Below, one piece after another: positions 50,337-59,895 of a DNA stretch of 64,000 bases. The position numbers were made by a program, and so were the translations under genes. The DNA comes from Collinsella sp. (lineage in GTDB: Bacteria > Actinomycetota > Coriobacteriia > Coriobacteriales > Coriobacteriaceae): NCBI GenBank assembly GCA_019414205.1, contig DXML01000001.1, positions 47,415-111,414 on the forward strand, written 5' to 3'. Under the pieces are notes generated by a model. The model was not told where the DNA came from, ran no database searches, and saw nothing but the letters and a program-made list of their open reading frames with translations. Within the stretch, counting starts at the first letter, position 1; each line of letters starts with the position of its first letter.

Positions 50337-53300
50337 TTACTGCCTGCCGTGGAATAGCCTCCACTTTTCGTCTTCGATGTCTCTTTCAATTGATGACTTC
50401 ACTTTTGACAGCCATTCTCTGTGTTTTAAATATGCAACACCTGCGGGCAGCTGAGCAGCAATCGAGTCAATCGCCTCAATCTCCTTGAGCTTTGCTGGAA
50501 TAAAGCCTTTTTCAGGGGACCCGCTCATTGAAGATCGACGGAGATCCAAATGGTTGATCGATATCCCGTCTTTATCGAGCGTCAGAATGAGGGTGATAGC
50601 CCTAATCCTCGTCTCGTCATTGCAATCGGACAAGGCCCAGCTAATTCTATCGAGGCTATTTGCGTCGGCGATCCTTTCGCGGATGGTATATTCCAAGCGC
50701 TCCCAAAAAATATCGCTCGAGAGCGCATTTGCGTCATGAACGGGAAACAAAACGGCTATTTCAAGCCTGCCGAGTGGTTCGCTCAGCGCTTCATCGATCA
50801 TTGCTTTCAGCAGATTCCAGGCATGATCATCCTGGACGGTCCAAAACGAGCTGATTCTTCGCAGGAGATCGTGCCTTTGTCGGTAGTCGAGGTTGGCAAC
50901 GTACTCCAAAAAACGGTCAATCATTGAGCTGTCAAGGCGTAAAAGGCAGCGTAGGAAAGCGAGGTTATAGTCGAAAGTAGGATATCCTTCAAGTGCGAGA
51001 AAATACAGGTTGACGGCCGGTGAGGGATTGGATTCGAAGTACGAATCTAGAGCGGAGACGCGCTTTTCGTCTCCGCAGTTGCCGAAAAACCGCCAAACCC
51101 CATCATTGTGTATATGTTCGGAAAGCCAAGAAGCATATTTGAGGATATAGCCAGGATGCTTTGGCTCGACTATCTCCAAATCTTCCAAGCAGAGATGCGT
51201 TCTGCCGTCATCGAGTCTTGCGAGAATTTCGTCGAGCTCCTCCTTGTCGGGCCCGTTCTTTATTGCTAGCAAATCAAGATAGTCAAACAGGGCCGGATGG
51301 TCACTCACGTCGATCACCGCGCCCAGCTCGTTTCTAAGGACCTTCCTGCCGATGGTTTCAGCAAGATGATCAAGTGCTTCGTACGGGACAGGGATCGTCG
51401 AGGGCGACGAAGCGATATTGCGTGCGATTATGCTTGAGGCAGTATCTGGGGTCCTTTTGGCGATTTCCAGAAGGACTTTTCCGATAGCCCTGCCCGACTC
51501 CCACTCTTTATCGGAAATCTCATAATCTTCGGCTAGCTTTCCCAGGGCTTCGGTCAGTCGTTCTAGCGGTAACTCTTCCGCGGATATCCTCGGTTCTTTC
51601 TCTACGAGAGACTCGGAGTTCTCCAGACCAAGTGCGTCGAATGCGCTCTGGCGGAACCCATCGAGGCTCAGAGGGGGATTCTGCGCGCATGTTTCGTAAA
51701 TCTGGTTGATGCTTAAGCTGCATAAGAGATCGATTGTCGAGTCTTCGGTTATATATTTGGGGAATAGCTCTTCAATCCTCGAGAGTACCGAATACATGTT
51801 TTCTGCGTACTCCGCTTCAGGTTCTTTGCCATAGAACGAGAAGTGCTGCCGAAAAGTGGATTTAACTTGCCTGCTGAATTCGGTTTCGACCAGAACGGAG
51901 AGCGCCCGGAAGCAATGGGCGTGGAGCTCGGCCAGCTCTGATGTGAAATTGAAGGTCAAAGTGTTGTATGTGTACGTTATGCCGTTTTGACAAACGCGCT
52001 GGGCCCTTGAAGAGAGGTATGAACTCGTCAAGACGATCAGACATGCTGCAACATTGCGGGAATGCGATTGTTGATATTTTTGAGCGAGGGCATCGAGTTT
52101 GCTGTTTTCCAAATCGAATCCCGTACGATCGAGATCGTAAGCGAAAGCGCCGTCCGGCCCGCATGCCCAGTTGTACTCGGCCGCTCGCTCGGTGCCTCTT
52201 TCTACACACTTCACGAACAACTCGGAGGCTGTTTGCGAATACTCGCTTGAGTTCATCAGGGATACAGAAATTTGCAGGGGCATAGATCCGTCGGATGTCG
52301 AATTCATGCCGAGAATTTCTTCCGATACGTCAGCGCAATCAGCGTTTTCGATGCGGTTTGAGGCAAAGGCGAGCGCCTGTATGGGGAGGAATTGATTGAA
52401 TGTGACTATGAACTGATCGGCAATTCGCGCATCCCGATTCTTTATTTCATCCCAAGCTTTCTCGCATTCCCTTCGAAGGTAGTCGTACACGCTCGCACTT
52501 CCGCACACTTCAGCCATTGACTTGGCGGCTTTGAGATACGGCGCGTTCGGCATTTCTGCGGTATGCAGAATGAAATCCGCAAAACTGCCGTTCCCTTCTT
52601 TTGCGAAGTGGCGGCATATCAAGAAGTCGCGAAGATTCTGCTCTTCCATTCTTATGGCTAGCACGCCATCGGCGGAGGTAAGGATCGTGACAATTTCCTG
52701 GTCGTTCAATCTGGATGCAAAATCCCGAATCTCGGCGTCGTCGTACCCCAGCCCCAAGAGTTCCTCGTAACAAGGGTCTCCTTCAATAAGATCGCAGCAG
52801 TCGTAGATTGCAAGGTTCTCTGCGAGACGCTGCTCCCTGCTGGAGTACCCAGCTAAAGCAGAATTCATATAGATGTTCAAAAGATCGTATGGCTCTTGGA
52901 TGGCTTCGAAATTGCCGTCTGCTATGGGGCTTGCTGCCATGATAGCCAAGCGCAGGTTTCCGTTTGCGATTGCCGATACTCTCTCCCTCAGTGCTATGTT
53001 TTTTATGTTGTATTCGGTCTCGAGTATCGCTTCTATATTTTCCGCGGTTAGAGGCTCCAGCTCTATTTCTCTGAAATTTAGATAACTGCCGATTTTTGCG
53101 GTCAACTCGCTTCGGTGCATCTTCCTGCAGGTGAGGACAATCTTTAGCTTTTTGTTTTCCAAACAGATTCCCAGCAAGTGCTCAAGTGACAGGTTGCCGT
53201 TTGCATCATCGACTAGAAGGATAATGTTTTCCGACTCCGACAAAATCAGCTCGATATCATCGTCGAGATGCGATGAATACCTAGAGTCCAAGATAAGAAG

Positions 53301-53993
53301 ATCCCAGTGATGCCGTTTGCTGAATGAGAGGCATGCGTCGAGGGCGATCTTGGTTTTCCCCGATCCAGACTGCCCCTGAATCACCACTGCCTTGTTTTGC
53401 TCTATCGATTCGACGATGACTGAAAACTCGGAATCCCTGTGCATGAGGAGCTTCGACAGGTCGGTTGAGAAACGGTCGTTCAGGCTTCGCTCGATGAAGC
53501 GGTCTGGGGCGATGAATGATCCCTTTCCGAGTGGAACGCCCAATACCGTATGCGCTAGCGCAGGGTATTTTCCATCAAGGTCGCTCGCAATTGTCTCTGG
53601 CCCGATTATTTCTATCCGTGGATCGATGGCACGGACCTCCTCGAGTACCAGAGGTGAAAGGCGAAAGTATGTGTGGCACAGGATGATTCGATCTATGAGT
53701 TGCGGATTGATTCCGGTTTTGCTCCTGTCGAGGCAGTCTTTAGCATCATTTAGCAGCTTATTGCGGATGTCGGATTTAGAGGTTGTGTATGCCGCGAAGA
53801 GGTAGTGTCCATTCTCTCCTACGGAGTACATGTCTGGCACTCCGGTCGTGGTTTTATCCGTGCCGCATTGGGATCCTAATTCAATGATGTTGTTAAGCGA
53901 ATATCTCCTATATAGATACTGATTTGCTAGTGTTTGAAAACGCCCGCCTTCGATCTGCCTTAGCTCTTCTTGGATCTGATTTATTTGGGACAT
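50337..53993 (-). CDS. STAND-type NTPase with N-terminal nuclease-like domain (defence protein candidate)
   Basis: A 1218-residue protein. Residues 1-190 resemble a PD-(D/E)xK-like head (GTDKTTTGVPDMYSVG, then YLFAAYTTSK where a catalytic Glu is often expected). The NTPase follows: Walker A GQSGSGKT at 207-214, Walker B NIILLVDDANG near 256-266, and sensor-type residues (IVLTCRKMHRSEL). From about residue 450 onward a long helical-repeat region would sense a trigger. This head-NTPase-repeat plan matches STAND anti-phage proteins such as Avs. The AT-rich composition and lack of partners suggest a stand-alone, transferred system. Confidence 0.8.
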   Translation of the reverse strand: MSQINQIQEELRQIEGGRFQTLANQYLYRRYSLNNIIELGSQCGTDKTTTGVPDMYSVGENGHYLFAAYTTSKSDIRNKLLNDAKDCLDRSKTGINPQLIDRIILCHTYFRLSPLVLEEVRAIDPRIEIIGPETIASDLDGKYPALAHTVLGVPLGKGSFIAPDRFIERSLNDRFSTDLSKLLMHRDSEFSVIVESIEQNKAVVIQGQSGSGKTKIALDACLSFSKRHHWDLLILDSRYSSHLDDDIELILSESENIILLVDDANGNLSLEHLLGICLENKKLKIVLTCRKMHRSELTAKIGSYLNFREIELEPLTAENIEAILETEYNIKNIALRERVSAIANGNLRLAIMAASPIADGNFEAIQEPYDLLNIYMNSALAGYSSREQRLAENLAIYDCCDLIEGDPCYEELLGLGYDDAEIRDFASRLNDQEIVTILTSADGVLAIRMEEQNLRDFLICRHFAKEGNGSFADFILHTAEMPNAPYLKAAKSMAEVCGSASVYDYLRRECEKAWDEIKNRDARIADQFIVTFNQFLPIQALAFASNRIENADCADVSEEILGMNSTSDGSMPLQISVSLMNSSEYSQTASELFVKCVERGTERAAEYNWACGPDGAFAYDLDRTGFDLENSKLDALAQKYQQSHSRNVAACLIVLTSSYLSSRAQRVCQNGITYTYNTLTFNFTSELAELHAHCFRALSVLVETEFSRQVKSTFRQHFSFYGKEPEAEYAENMYSVLSRIEELFPKYITEDSTIDLLCSLSINQIYETCAQNPPLSLDGFRQSAFDALGLENSESLVEKEPRISAEELPLERLTEALGKLAEDYEISDKEWESGRAIGKVLLEIAKRTPDTASSIIARNIASSPSTIPVPYEALDHLAETIGRKVLRNELGAVIDVSDHPALFDYLDLLAIKNGPDKEELDEILARLDDGRTHLCLEDLEIVEPKHPGYILKYASWLSEHIHNDGVWRFFGNCGDEKRVSALDSYFESNPSPAVNLYFLALEGYPTFDYNLAFLRCLLRLDSSMIDRFLEYVANLDYRQRHDLLRRISSFWTVQDDHAWNLLKAMIDEALSEPLGRLEIAVLFPVHDANALSSDIFWERLEYTIRERIADANSLDRISWALSDCNDETRIRAITLILTLDKDGISINHLDLRRSSMSGSPEKGFIPAKLKEIEAIDSIAAQLPAGVAYLKHREWLSKVKSSIERDIEDEKWRLFHGRQ

Positions 53994-54034
53994 TTTGCTC
54001 CTCGCGATAAATTCGCCTTTTGATTTCTCTTTTC

Positions 54035-54231
54035 TTACTCTAGTCCGCCTACCTCAGCAAGCCTTACAAGCTCGAGGGACGAGTCGACGACGTCCTCGAA
54101 GTCAAGCCCCGCCGCATAGGCCCTCGGATAAGGCGAGCGGAGGGCGCGTGACCCCGTCGGAAATGGCCGCCGTTAGGTGCGTGTTCGAGAGCTGCGCGGC
54201 GGAGCTGGATGGAGCCTGGGCAAGGCATTAG
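54035..54231. pseudogene. Gene remnants between the STAND and KAP genes
   Basis: Minus-strand frame 54035 to about 54130 reads AYAAGLDFEDVVDSS then LELVRLAEVGGLE before TAA, and plus-strand 54148-54231 reads VTPSEMAAVRCVFESCA to WARH before TAG. Both have GC-rich, coding-like codons but no starts. I read the stretch 53994-54318 as debris of older genes. Confidence 0.35.
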
Positions 54232-54318
54232 GGCATCCTCGTCCTTGTCGTAAGACTGCCATTAGAAGATCTTCTGCAAATCCTAAGCCACGTTTCAACT
54301 TGGCAACAGCTGCGGATC

Positions 54319-56154
54319 CTAGATATCGGCAAGACATTCGAGACTCTTGGATATGGCGTCGAAATAGATCCTTTGGTAATACTCCATGGTCTCGACCTTG
54401 CCGATCTCCGATCCGAGCCTCTTGGCCCAAGCTACGAGGGCCTTCCTGTCCTCGCCCTCGAGCGAGGCCGTGCACGACCTCATGTGGTCGCCCGGAAAAA
54501 GGACACTGTGCACAAGCCGAATATCTTCGGGAGGCATCTTCTCCATCGCCCTCGCGAGGAGGGAAGTGTCGAGGGAAATGAGCGACAGGATGGGTTCCGA
54601 CCAGTCATCTGATTTCGAGAAAGCCAGATAGAGCTTCGTCGCGAATTGGTCGGGGGCGTTTATCAGGACGTTGCCAAGAGACTCCGACTCCCGTTCGCGT
54701 AGCGTCGTCAAGGCGAGCTCCCTCAGCCTGTCGACCTCCTCCAAAGCCGGAATCTCATGCGCTTCGCTCGAGTCGAAAGGGATCTCCTGCCATTCGACTC
54801 GATTCTTTCCGATTGACCTCACTGCAGACTCGGGATCCCGTCCAATGGAGGATTCCATCGCCTTGACGAGCGGCGCGACCCCTTCGGGAAAGGCGTCAGC
54901 AAATTCCCCCGCAATGCCTTTGACGGCACGCAGGACGTCGGGATAGACGTCGAACGACAAGCCGCGGCTCCCGTCCCCGGGGACAATCCCGGCGACTAAA
55001 GTCTCCACCATGCCAAGGACATCGGCATCGCGGAAAGTGGCGTGTCTGATGCCTTCGATACATTCAATAGCTTTCCGCGCGGCCGGCCCGTCGGGATGAA
55101 AGGTCGCAAGGTAATCTTCCAGGCAGGAACGAACATGCTTGGAATCGACCCCCTCACACCTCTCGAAAAAGCGGGGGATGAAGTCCAGGGCGGCGTATTT
55201 GAGCCGGCGCGACTCGAAAATGCCACCCCTAAGGATGGAATCCTCCCGGCTTGACGGAGGCCCGATGCGCATCCCCTTCGCCGCCCCCGCTGCAAAGCCG
55301 AAAGCCTCTTTGAAAACTGCCCTGGCAGACTCCGGGTCGGTGGGTTCAGCGAAGAACCCGGATTCCTTCATCCCGACCAGCACGGGGCGCATCTTGCTGA
55401 GGGATCGCAAGTTCGGCGATTCGCTTCCTTCAATCGCCGAAACGGCGTCCTCGAGCGCGCCTGGGTAGATGCCGCCCAGCACGCCTCCCAGAACGCGTTC
55501 CACAACCGAGCCGACCGAGGGCCTGAACCGGCACTTCCGCCAGACGGTCTTCTCGATGAGGCTCTCGTACTCCCTGGTCGTCCCCTTCTCCCCCTTCGGT
55601 CCTAGCCCTTTCCTCCACTCATCCTCGTTGCAGACGAGGAGGACCTTCTTCCTGCAGCCAACGACGAGGTGGTCGACCGCCCCGAGCAGCTCGCGAATGC
55701 CCATGTCGCACCTCTCCACGTCGTCTATGACGAGGAGGGTCTCGGGGCCGATGATGAGGTTCACGGCATTCAGCGGCGCCATCTTGAGATCGACGCCCGC
55801 CTTCTTCTCCAGCTCCCTGATCTTTTTCCCGAGGAACGATATTCCCGTGTCCTTGGCGAACCCGACGAGTGAATCCCACCTGCCCCTCTCCCCGCCGGCC
55901 GCGCACCCTATGGCGTATTTCGAGATGAAACCAGACTCAATCGCCCCGCAGAGCTCCGCTAAGTCCTTGGCGCCGTAGGCGGACGCCACCACGACGGGAT
56001 GCCGGCTCTCATCCTCCTCCAGCTTCTCGGTCAGTGCGTGCTCGACAAAGTAGGTTTTCCCGCATCCCCATTCCCCGGTAAGCATGAGGGCGTACGAGTT
56101 CTCCTTGTCCTCGATGTACTCCCTCACGACGCCGATGATGTCATCCTCGTTCAC
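54319..56154 (-). CDS. KAP family P-loop NTPase
   Basis: A 611-residue predicted NTPase. Walker A GEWGCGKT is at residues 27-34, as usual for KAP proteins, Walker B LLVIDDVERC is at 140-149, and NEDEWRK follows as a sensor-like element. No membrane helices typical of the KAP insert were noticed. The GTG at 56152-56154 is eight bases after AAGGAG; longer frames run into a gene fragment and lack a ribosome site. Prokaryotic KAP NTPases are often plasmid- or defence-linked, but the function here is inferred from its neighbours. Confidence 0.8.
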   Translation of the reverse strand: MNEDDIIGVVREYIEDKENSYALMLTGEWGCGKTYFVEHALTEKLEEDESRHPVVVASAYGAKDLAELCGAIESGFISKYAIGCAAGGERGRWDSLVGFAKDTGISFLGKKIRELEKKAGVDLKMAPLNAVNLIIGPETLLVIDDVERCDMGIRELLGAVDHLVVGCRKKVLLVCNEDEWRKGLGPKGEKGTTREYESLIEKTVWRKCRFRPSVGSVVERVLGGVLGGIYPGALEDAVSAIEGSESPNLRSLSKMRPVLVGMKESGFFAEPTDPESARAVFKEAFGFAAGAAKGMRIGPPSSREDSILRGGIFESRRLKYAALDFIPRFFERCEGVDSKHVRSCLEDYLATFHPDGPAARKAIECIEGIRHATFRDADVLGMVETLVAGIVPGDGSRGLSFDVYPDVLRAVKGIAGEFADAFPEGVAPLVKAMESSIGRDPESAVRSIGKNRVEWQEIPFDSSEAHEIPALEEVDRLRELALTTLRERESESLGNVLINAPDQFATKLYLAFSKSDDWSEPILSLISLDTSLLARAMEKMPPEDIRLVHSVLFPGDHMRSCTASLEGEDRKALVAWAKRLGSEIGKVETMEYYQRIYFDAISKSLECLADI

Positions 56155-56216
56155 CTTGGTCGCTCCTTGTCCGCCATCGGTTTCCACCCTTACCTTTCCT
56201 ATGGCCAGGCGAGAGC

Positions 56217-56325
56217 CTACTCCAGCGCTTTCGGATCCCATTCGAACCCTTCGGCCTGCCGCCTTATCGCCGGGTCGATGCACTTCTTGACGAGCTCAAG
56301 CGCCGCGGCCGCGCGGTGCAAGCTA
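56217..56325 (-). pseudogene. 3' remnant of a GC-rich gene cut by the DUF262 gene boundary
   Basis: Frame ending RAAAALELVKKCIDPA then GFEWDPKALE before TAG at 56217. It is GC-rich up to about 56322, where the AT-rich DUF262 coding sequence begins, so the base composition switches abruptly. Suggests that the DUF262 gene arrived by recombination inside an older gene. Confidence 0.4.
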
Positions 56326-57972
56326 GTGGATGACCATTTCAAACAAATCTTTCGCGATAAAATCAACGCGCTTCTTAACGTCAAAACAACCATTCGCATA
56401 GCGTTTAGCAAAAGCTCTTGTAGTGGCATAACGCGATTCAGCGTATATGGGCAGCTTTTCCTTAAGCGATTTGTCTTTACATTTCGCGTTAAGTCGCTCT
56501 TCTAGCATGAGCAAGTTCCCAATAATCGAGTTTTCCTGAGCCTGCGAATCCGGAAGAATGTGCTCTATTGTGAATGCCTCAGAAACCCTAACACCAGACT
56601 TAAGCTCCTCGAGCAAGGCAAGGACCAACTTGCAGCGATCCTTCAACTTTGTTTCGCTATACAACGGCCACGAATGAGACCATCCAAGCGAAAGGAGATT
56701 AATTCGAAATGTTTCTTCTGAAGGCAGTTTTTCGTTAAAACTATTTTTCCACTCATCTAACACTTGCTGGGTGCAGTTCAACTCGATTGCGTATGAGTGT
56801 TTCACGATCGAATCCGATAGGTGGTTCGACTCCATTCCCCCGATTATCTTATAGCAAATATAGAACCGGTAAATAAATCCAATCGCATCATCATACTGCT
56901 CGCTCGTTAGCTGCTCTATTTCGCGAGCGTGCATTAAACTCATAAGAAGCGGCCTGAAGACGCGGACATTGTGTGTTCTTAAGAAACTCAAGATTTCCGC
57001 ATTTCTGTCATCGCTGGTTGGCTCGACAATCTCTGCATAATATCCGGCTTTTAGCCTTAAATCATAGAGAAGATCAGCAGCCTTCTTTGGATCCGTAAAA
57101 TCCCTTATTTTCTTATATGCTCCATCCTTGTCGCCTTGACCTAGGCGATATTTTTGAATTGCGTAGTGACGCAAAAAAGCTTTCATGTTCGAGCCGACTG
57201 TTGCTTCAATTTCCGACCATACCTGTTTTGCATCATCGCGCTTTTCTATAGGATGGATATAGCGCATAATATAGTTCTTCAGAAGCTCATGGTCCTCAAG
57301 CTCGATACCTCGCGCATTCAATATTTCGAATATTGTGTACGAATCTTCCTCAGACGATGATTTGATGTTTACATATGCGACAGAAATGACCGCATCCCTG
57401 AAGGCCAGCAACTCCTCATCCTTCATCTTGGCGAAACTTGCACTGAAATATTGGAAGGCTTTAACGATCAGTTCGTCTTTTGATCCGGACGCGCGTTTGC
57501 TCTTCGAGAAAGCCACAGCAGACATGGCAGCCGCATCTTCAGGAGAGATAGCAATTACTCCTTCGACGATCCTCGTTAATGATAAATGATTCTCCGGAGC
57601 GACGATCGCGTGCTCAACATCCTTAGTATCTATCGCCACTAGATATTTTTTTGTGCCATTAGCGTGGTTAATCATATTCCTTTTCTTGAAAGCGAACATG
57701 AGGCTAGACAGCAAGAGCGTTAGGGTAATAACTCTTTGTTGACCATCAATTATTGTAAAAACCCCGAGGCTGTCTTCTTCTTCCTCCTCCATCAGCACTA
57801 TCGAACCGATGAAATGCGACGTAGCAACTTCCTCTGTCACAAGCTTGATGTCTTCGAATAGATCTTTCCAGTTATGCTCATCCCACACGTAAGCGCGCTG
57901 ATTGCGAGGGATTCTATAGATTGAGTCATTAAGCAGCTTTCCAACCGTACTCTGACGTGCTTCAAATGCCAT
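56323..57972 (-). CDS. DUF262/DUF1524 GmrSD-like modification-dependent endonuclease
   Basis: A 549-residue protein joining both GmrSD parts. The N-terminal DUF262 domain has RIPRNQRAYVW and the ParB-like nucleotide site FTIIDGQQR (DGQQR at residues 76-80). The C-terminal DUF1524 domain has the HNH-type motif TIEHILPDSQ near residue 470 and IGNLLMLEERLNAK. E. coli GmrSD cuts glucosylated hydroxymethylcytosine DNA; the substrate here is unknown. The ATG at 57970-57972 follows AAGGGA and overlaps the stop region of a small upstream ORF. AT-rich, unlike its surroundings. Confidence 0.9.
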   Translation of the reverse strand: MAFEARQSTVGKLLNDSIYRIPRNQRAYVWDEHNWKDLFEDIKLVTEEVATSHFIGSIVLMEEEEEDSLGVFTIIDGQQRVITLTLLLSSLMFAFKKRNMINHANGTKKYLVAIDTKDVEHAIVAPENHLSLTRIVEGVIAISPEDAAAMSAVAFSKSKRASGSKDELIVKAFQYFSASFAKMKDEELLAFRDAVISVAYVNIKSSSEEDSYTIFEILNARGIELEDHELLKNYIMRYIHPIEKRDDAKQVWSEIEATVGSNMKAFLRHYAIQKYRLGQGDKDGAYKKIRDFTDPKKAADLLYDLRLKAGYYAEIVEPTSDDRNAEILSFLRTHNVRVFRPLLMSLMHAREIEQLTSEQYDDAIGFIYRFYICYKIIGGMESNHLSDSIVKHSYAIELNCTQQVLDEWKNSFNEKLPSEETFRINLLSLGWSHSWPLYSETKLKDRCKLVLALLEELKSGVRVSEAFTIEHILPDSQAQENSIIGNLLMLEERLNAKCKDKSLKEKLPIYAESRYATTRAFAKRYANGCFDVKKRVDFIAKDLFEMVIH

Positions 57973-58093
57973 GTTGATCCCTTGCCTTCGCAATAGTTTT
58001 GTCGGCCTTGCCGCCTCTCGGCGTCACCAACGCCTTCGCTACAATAAAAGTCGGCACATCGCCGAGCAGGGCCGCCTTTTCGCTCGCGAACAT
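57962..58093 (-). CDS. Small ORF of 43 residues overlapping the DUF262 start
   Basis: Reads MFASEKAALLGDVPTFIVA and ends KARDQHGI. Its stop overlaps the DUF262 gene by 11 bases, which would allow coupling. It has a protein-like composition but only a weak GGGG upstream, so it could be the tail of a deleted gene. Confidence 0.35.
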   Translation of the reverse strand: MFASEKAALLGDVPTFIVAKALVTPRGGKADKTIAKARDQHGI

Positions 58094-58575
58094 GCCGACT
58101 GCCCCAATCAATCTCCGTCGCTGCCATCATCGTCGATTAACCAACATGTCAGCAGCAGGCAATCGTCACGTCCACAGTCCATTCTATATGCCGGCTGAGC
58201 ATGGGGCGCATCTTAATCGCCAAGATATCCAGGAAGCCCGAGCTTCCAGGGAAATGCCTTCAGACGCCTTACGTTGGGTAGGCCCCCTACAGAGATCTAT
58301 TGGCCGTGCACCGCAAACAACGCGTTAGGCCGTTGCACGCAATCGGCCAGCCACCCAGCATCCCCAATCCGCGTCACAACTCCCTACCCCGCTCCAGCCA
58401 TCGTCATCTCCATACAGTGTCCAAACCCACACCAATAAAACCAACCCACGCAACAAGCAGCCCTCGCTTAGCAACCCAAACACCACCACAAGCCAGCAAG
58501 CAATCACCAGTCTGCGTTCGCAACATCGCTTGGAACGGCAAATGCTTACCGCGCCCTTGAAACACGCCAAACTCG
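58094..58575. other. Non-coding stretch, no gene supported
   Basis: About 480 bases between the defence island and the promoter left of the insertion element. Composition drifts to long C-rich and A-rich runs; open frames present lack ribosome sites and protein-like composition. Nothing else recognised. Confidence 0.4.
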
Positions 58576-58604
58576 TCTACAACCTGCGGTTTTTCGTTTA
58601 TACT
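58576..58604 (+). promoter_or_regulatory. Promoter separated from its gene by the insertion element
   Basis: TCTACA, a 17-base spacer and TATACT, pointing right. It is followed by the 44-bp leader sequence that is repeated at 60215, directly before the transglutaminase gene. It was probably the original promoter of that gene. Confidence 0.55.
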
Positions 58605-58614
58605 GCAATCGTTG

Positions 58615-58658
58615 AAATGCCGGTACGCTTGCAGAATCGTACCTGTTCCGATTACAGA
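58615..58658 (+). repeat. 44-bp direct repeat, left copy
   Basis: Begins AAATGCCGGTACGCTTGC and ends CCGATTACAGA. Identical to 60215-60258. It holds an internal inverted repeat GGTACG ... CGTACC that could form a hairpin, the kind of palindromic target favoured by IS1111-type elements. Confidence 0.9.
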
Positions 58659-58782
58659 CGATATGAGCAGGACATAAAAACATTGAGAGCCCCTGCTGCA
58701 TGAAAGACCGCGGATTAGGCCGACAATGGTGAGTGTCTAATCCAACCGTGGCGGCCACGCCGCATTCATGGAAGGGGCTCCC

Positions 58783-59895
58783 ATGCTCGATACTACCACC
58801 TTCGTCGGCCTCGACGTCCACGCCCGCTCGATAAAGGCAGTCTCCCTCGACGTCATGACCGGGGAGGTGCGCTGCGCGACCTTCGGCTACGACGCCGGGG
58901 CAGTCGCGGAGTGGGTGCGGTCCGTGGACCCAAAGGCCAGGTGCGTGTACGAGTCCGGGGTCACGGGCTTCGACCTGCAGAAGAGGCTTTCCGGCCTGGG
59001 GGTCGACTGCGTGGTCGGCGCCGTCTCGAAGATGATCAAGCCCAGCGCGGACAGGCGCAGGAAGAACGACCGCAACGACGCCGAGTTCCTCGCCCGCATG
59101 CTGTCGGTCGGCAACGTGGTCGAGGTGTGGGTCCCCGACGACGAGTGTGAGGCCGCCCGCAACCTGACCAGGGCGCTCGAGGACGCGAGGGACGACCTCT
59201 CGCGCTCGAAGCAGCGGCTCTCCAAGTTCCTGCTCAGGCACGGGCTCGTCTTCGACGAGAGGACGCCCACCGGCCGCAGGAAGGGCAACTGGACCCGGGC
59301 GCACTGGTCCTGGATCGAGTCGATAAGGTTCGCGGAGGGGGCCGACAACGACGTGCTCGCCTACTACGTCGACGCGGTCAGGCGGGCGGCGGAGGAGAAG
59401 GCGAGGCTCGAGGGGCTCGTCGAGGCCGAGGCCCGCAAGCCCAGGTGGAGGAGGAGGGTCGACTCCCTCCGCTGCCTCAAGGGCGTAGACACCGCGTCCG
59501 CCGCCGACCTCGTGTTCGAGGCCGGCGAGTTCTCGAGGTTCGGGAACGCCCGGTCGTTCGCCGCATGGGTCGGCCTGACGCCCTCCGAGCACTCCAGCGG
59601 GGAGAGCGACCGCAGGGGCGCGATCACCAAGGCAGGCAACAAGCACCTGAGGAAGGCGCTGGTCGAGGCCGCGTGGCACTACCTGACGTGCTCGGGGCGG
59701 CCGAAGGACCTCGCCAAGGGCCAGGCCCCGGACCGGGTCGCCCGCAGGCATGCCGCCAAGGGCGTGCGGAGGCTGGTCGAGAGGCGGGAGGCGCTGCTCG
59801 CGCGCGGGGTCCACGGCAACAAGGCGAACGTGGCCACGGCGCGCGAGCTCGCCTGCTGGGTGTGGGCGGTCGGCCTCATGGCCGAGGAGGCGTAG
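58783..59895 (+). CDS. IS110-family transposase
   Basis: A 370-residue bridge-RNA-guided type recombinase. The N-terminal RuvC-like DEDD domain shows GLDVHAR (Asp11), CVYESGV (Glu57) and RNDAEFLAR (Asp96 and Asp99). The C-terminal Transposase_20 domain shows LKGVDTASAADLV, AAWVGLTPSEHSSG and TKAGNKHLRKAL, with the serine nucleophile expected in the SSG region. The ATG at 58783 follows AGGGG; an ATG five codons earlier is possible. It is intact, so the element may be active. Confidence 0.92.
   Translation: MLDTTTFVGLDVHARSIKAVSLDVMTGEVRCATFGYDAGAVAEWVRSVDPKARCVYESGVTGFDLQKRLSGLGVDCVVGAVSKMIKPSADRRRKNDRNDAEFLARMLSVGNVVEVWVPDDECEAARNLTRALEDARDDLSRSKQRLSKFLLRHGLVFDERTPTGRRKGNWTRAHWSWIESIRFAEGADNDVLAYYVDAVRRAAEEKARLEGLVEAEARKPRWRRRVDSLRCLKGVDTASAADLVFEAGEFSRFGNARSFAAWVGLTPSEHSSGESDRRGAITKAGNKHLRKALVEAAWHYLTCSGRPKDLAKGQAPDRVARRHAAKGVRRLVERREALLARGVHGNKANVATARELACWVWAVGLMAEEA

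Noticed and set aside
58325..58570. Minus-strand 81-codon hydrophobic frame in the gap before the IS element
   Set aside because: No ribosome site, and Trp/Gly/Cys-rich composition without conservation clues; probably chance.
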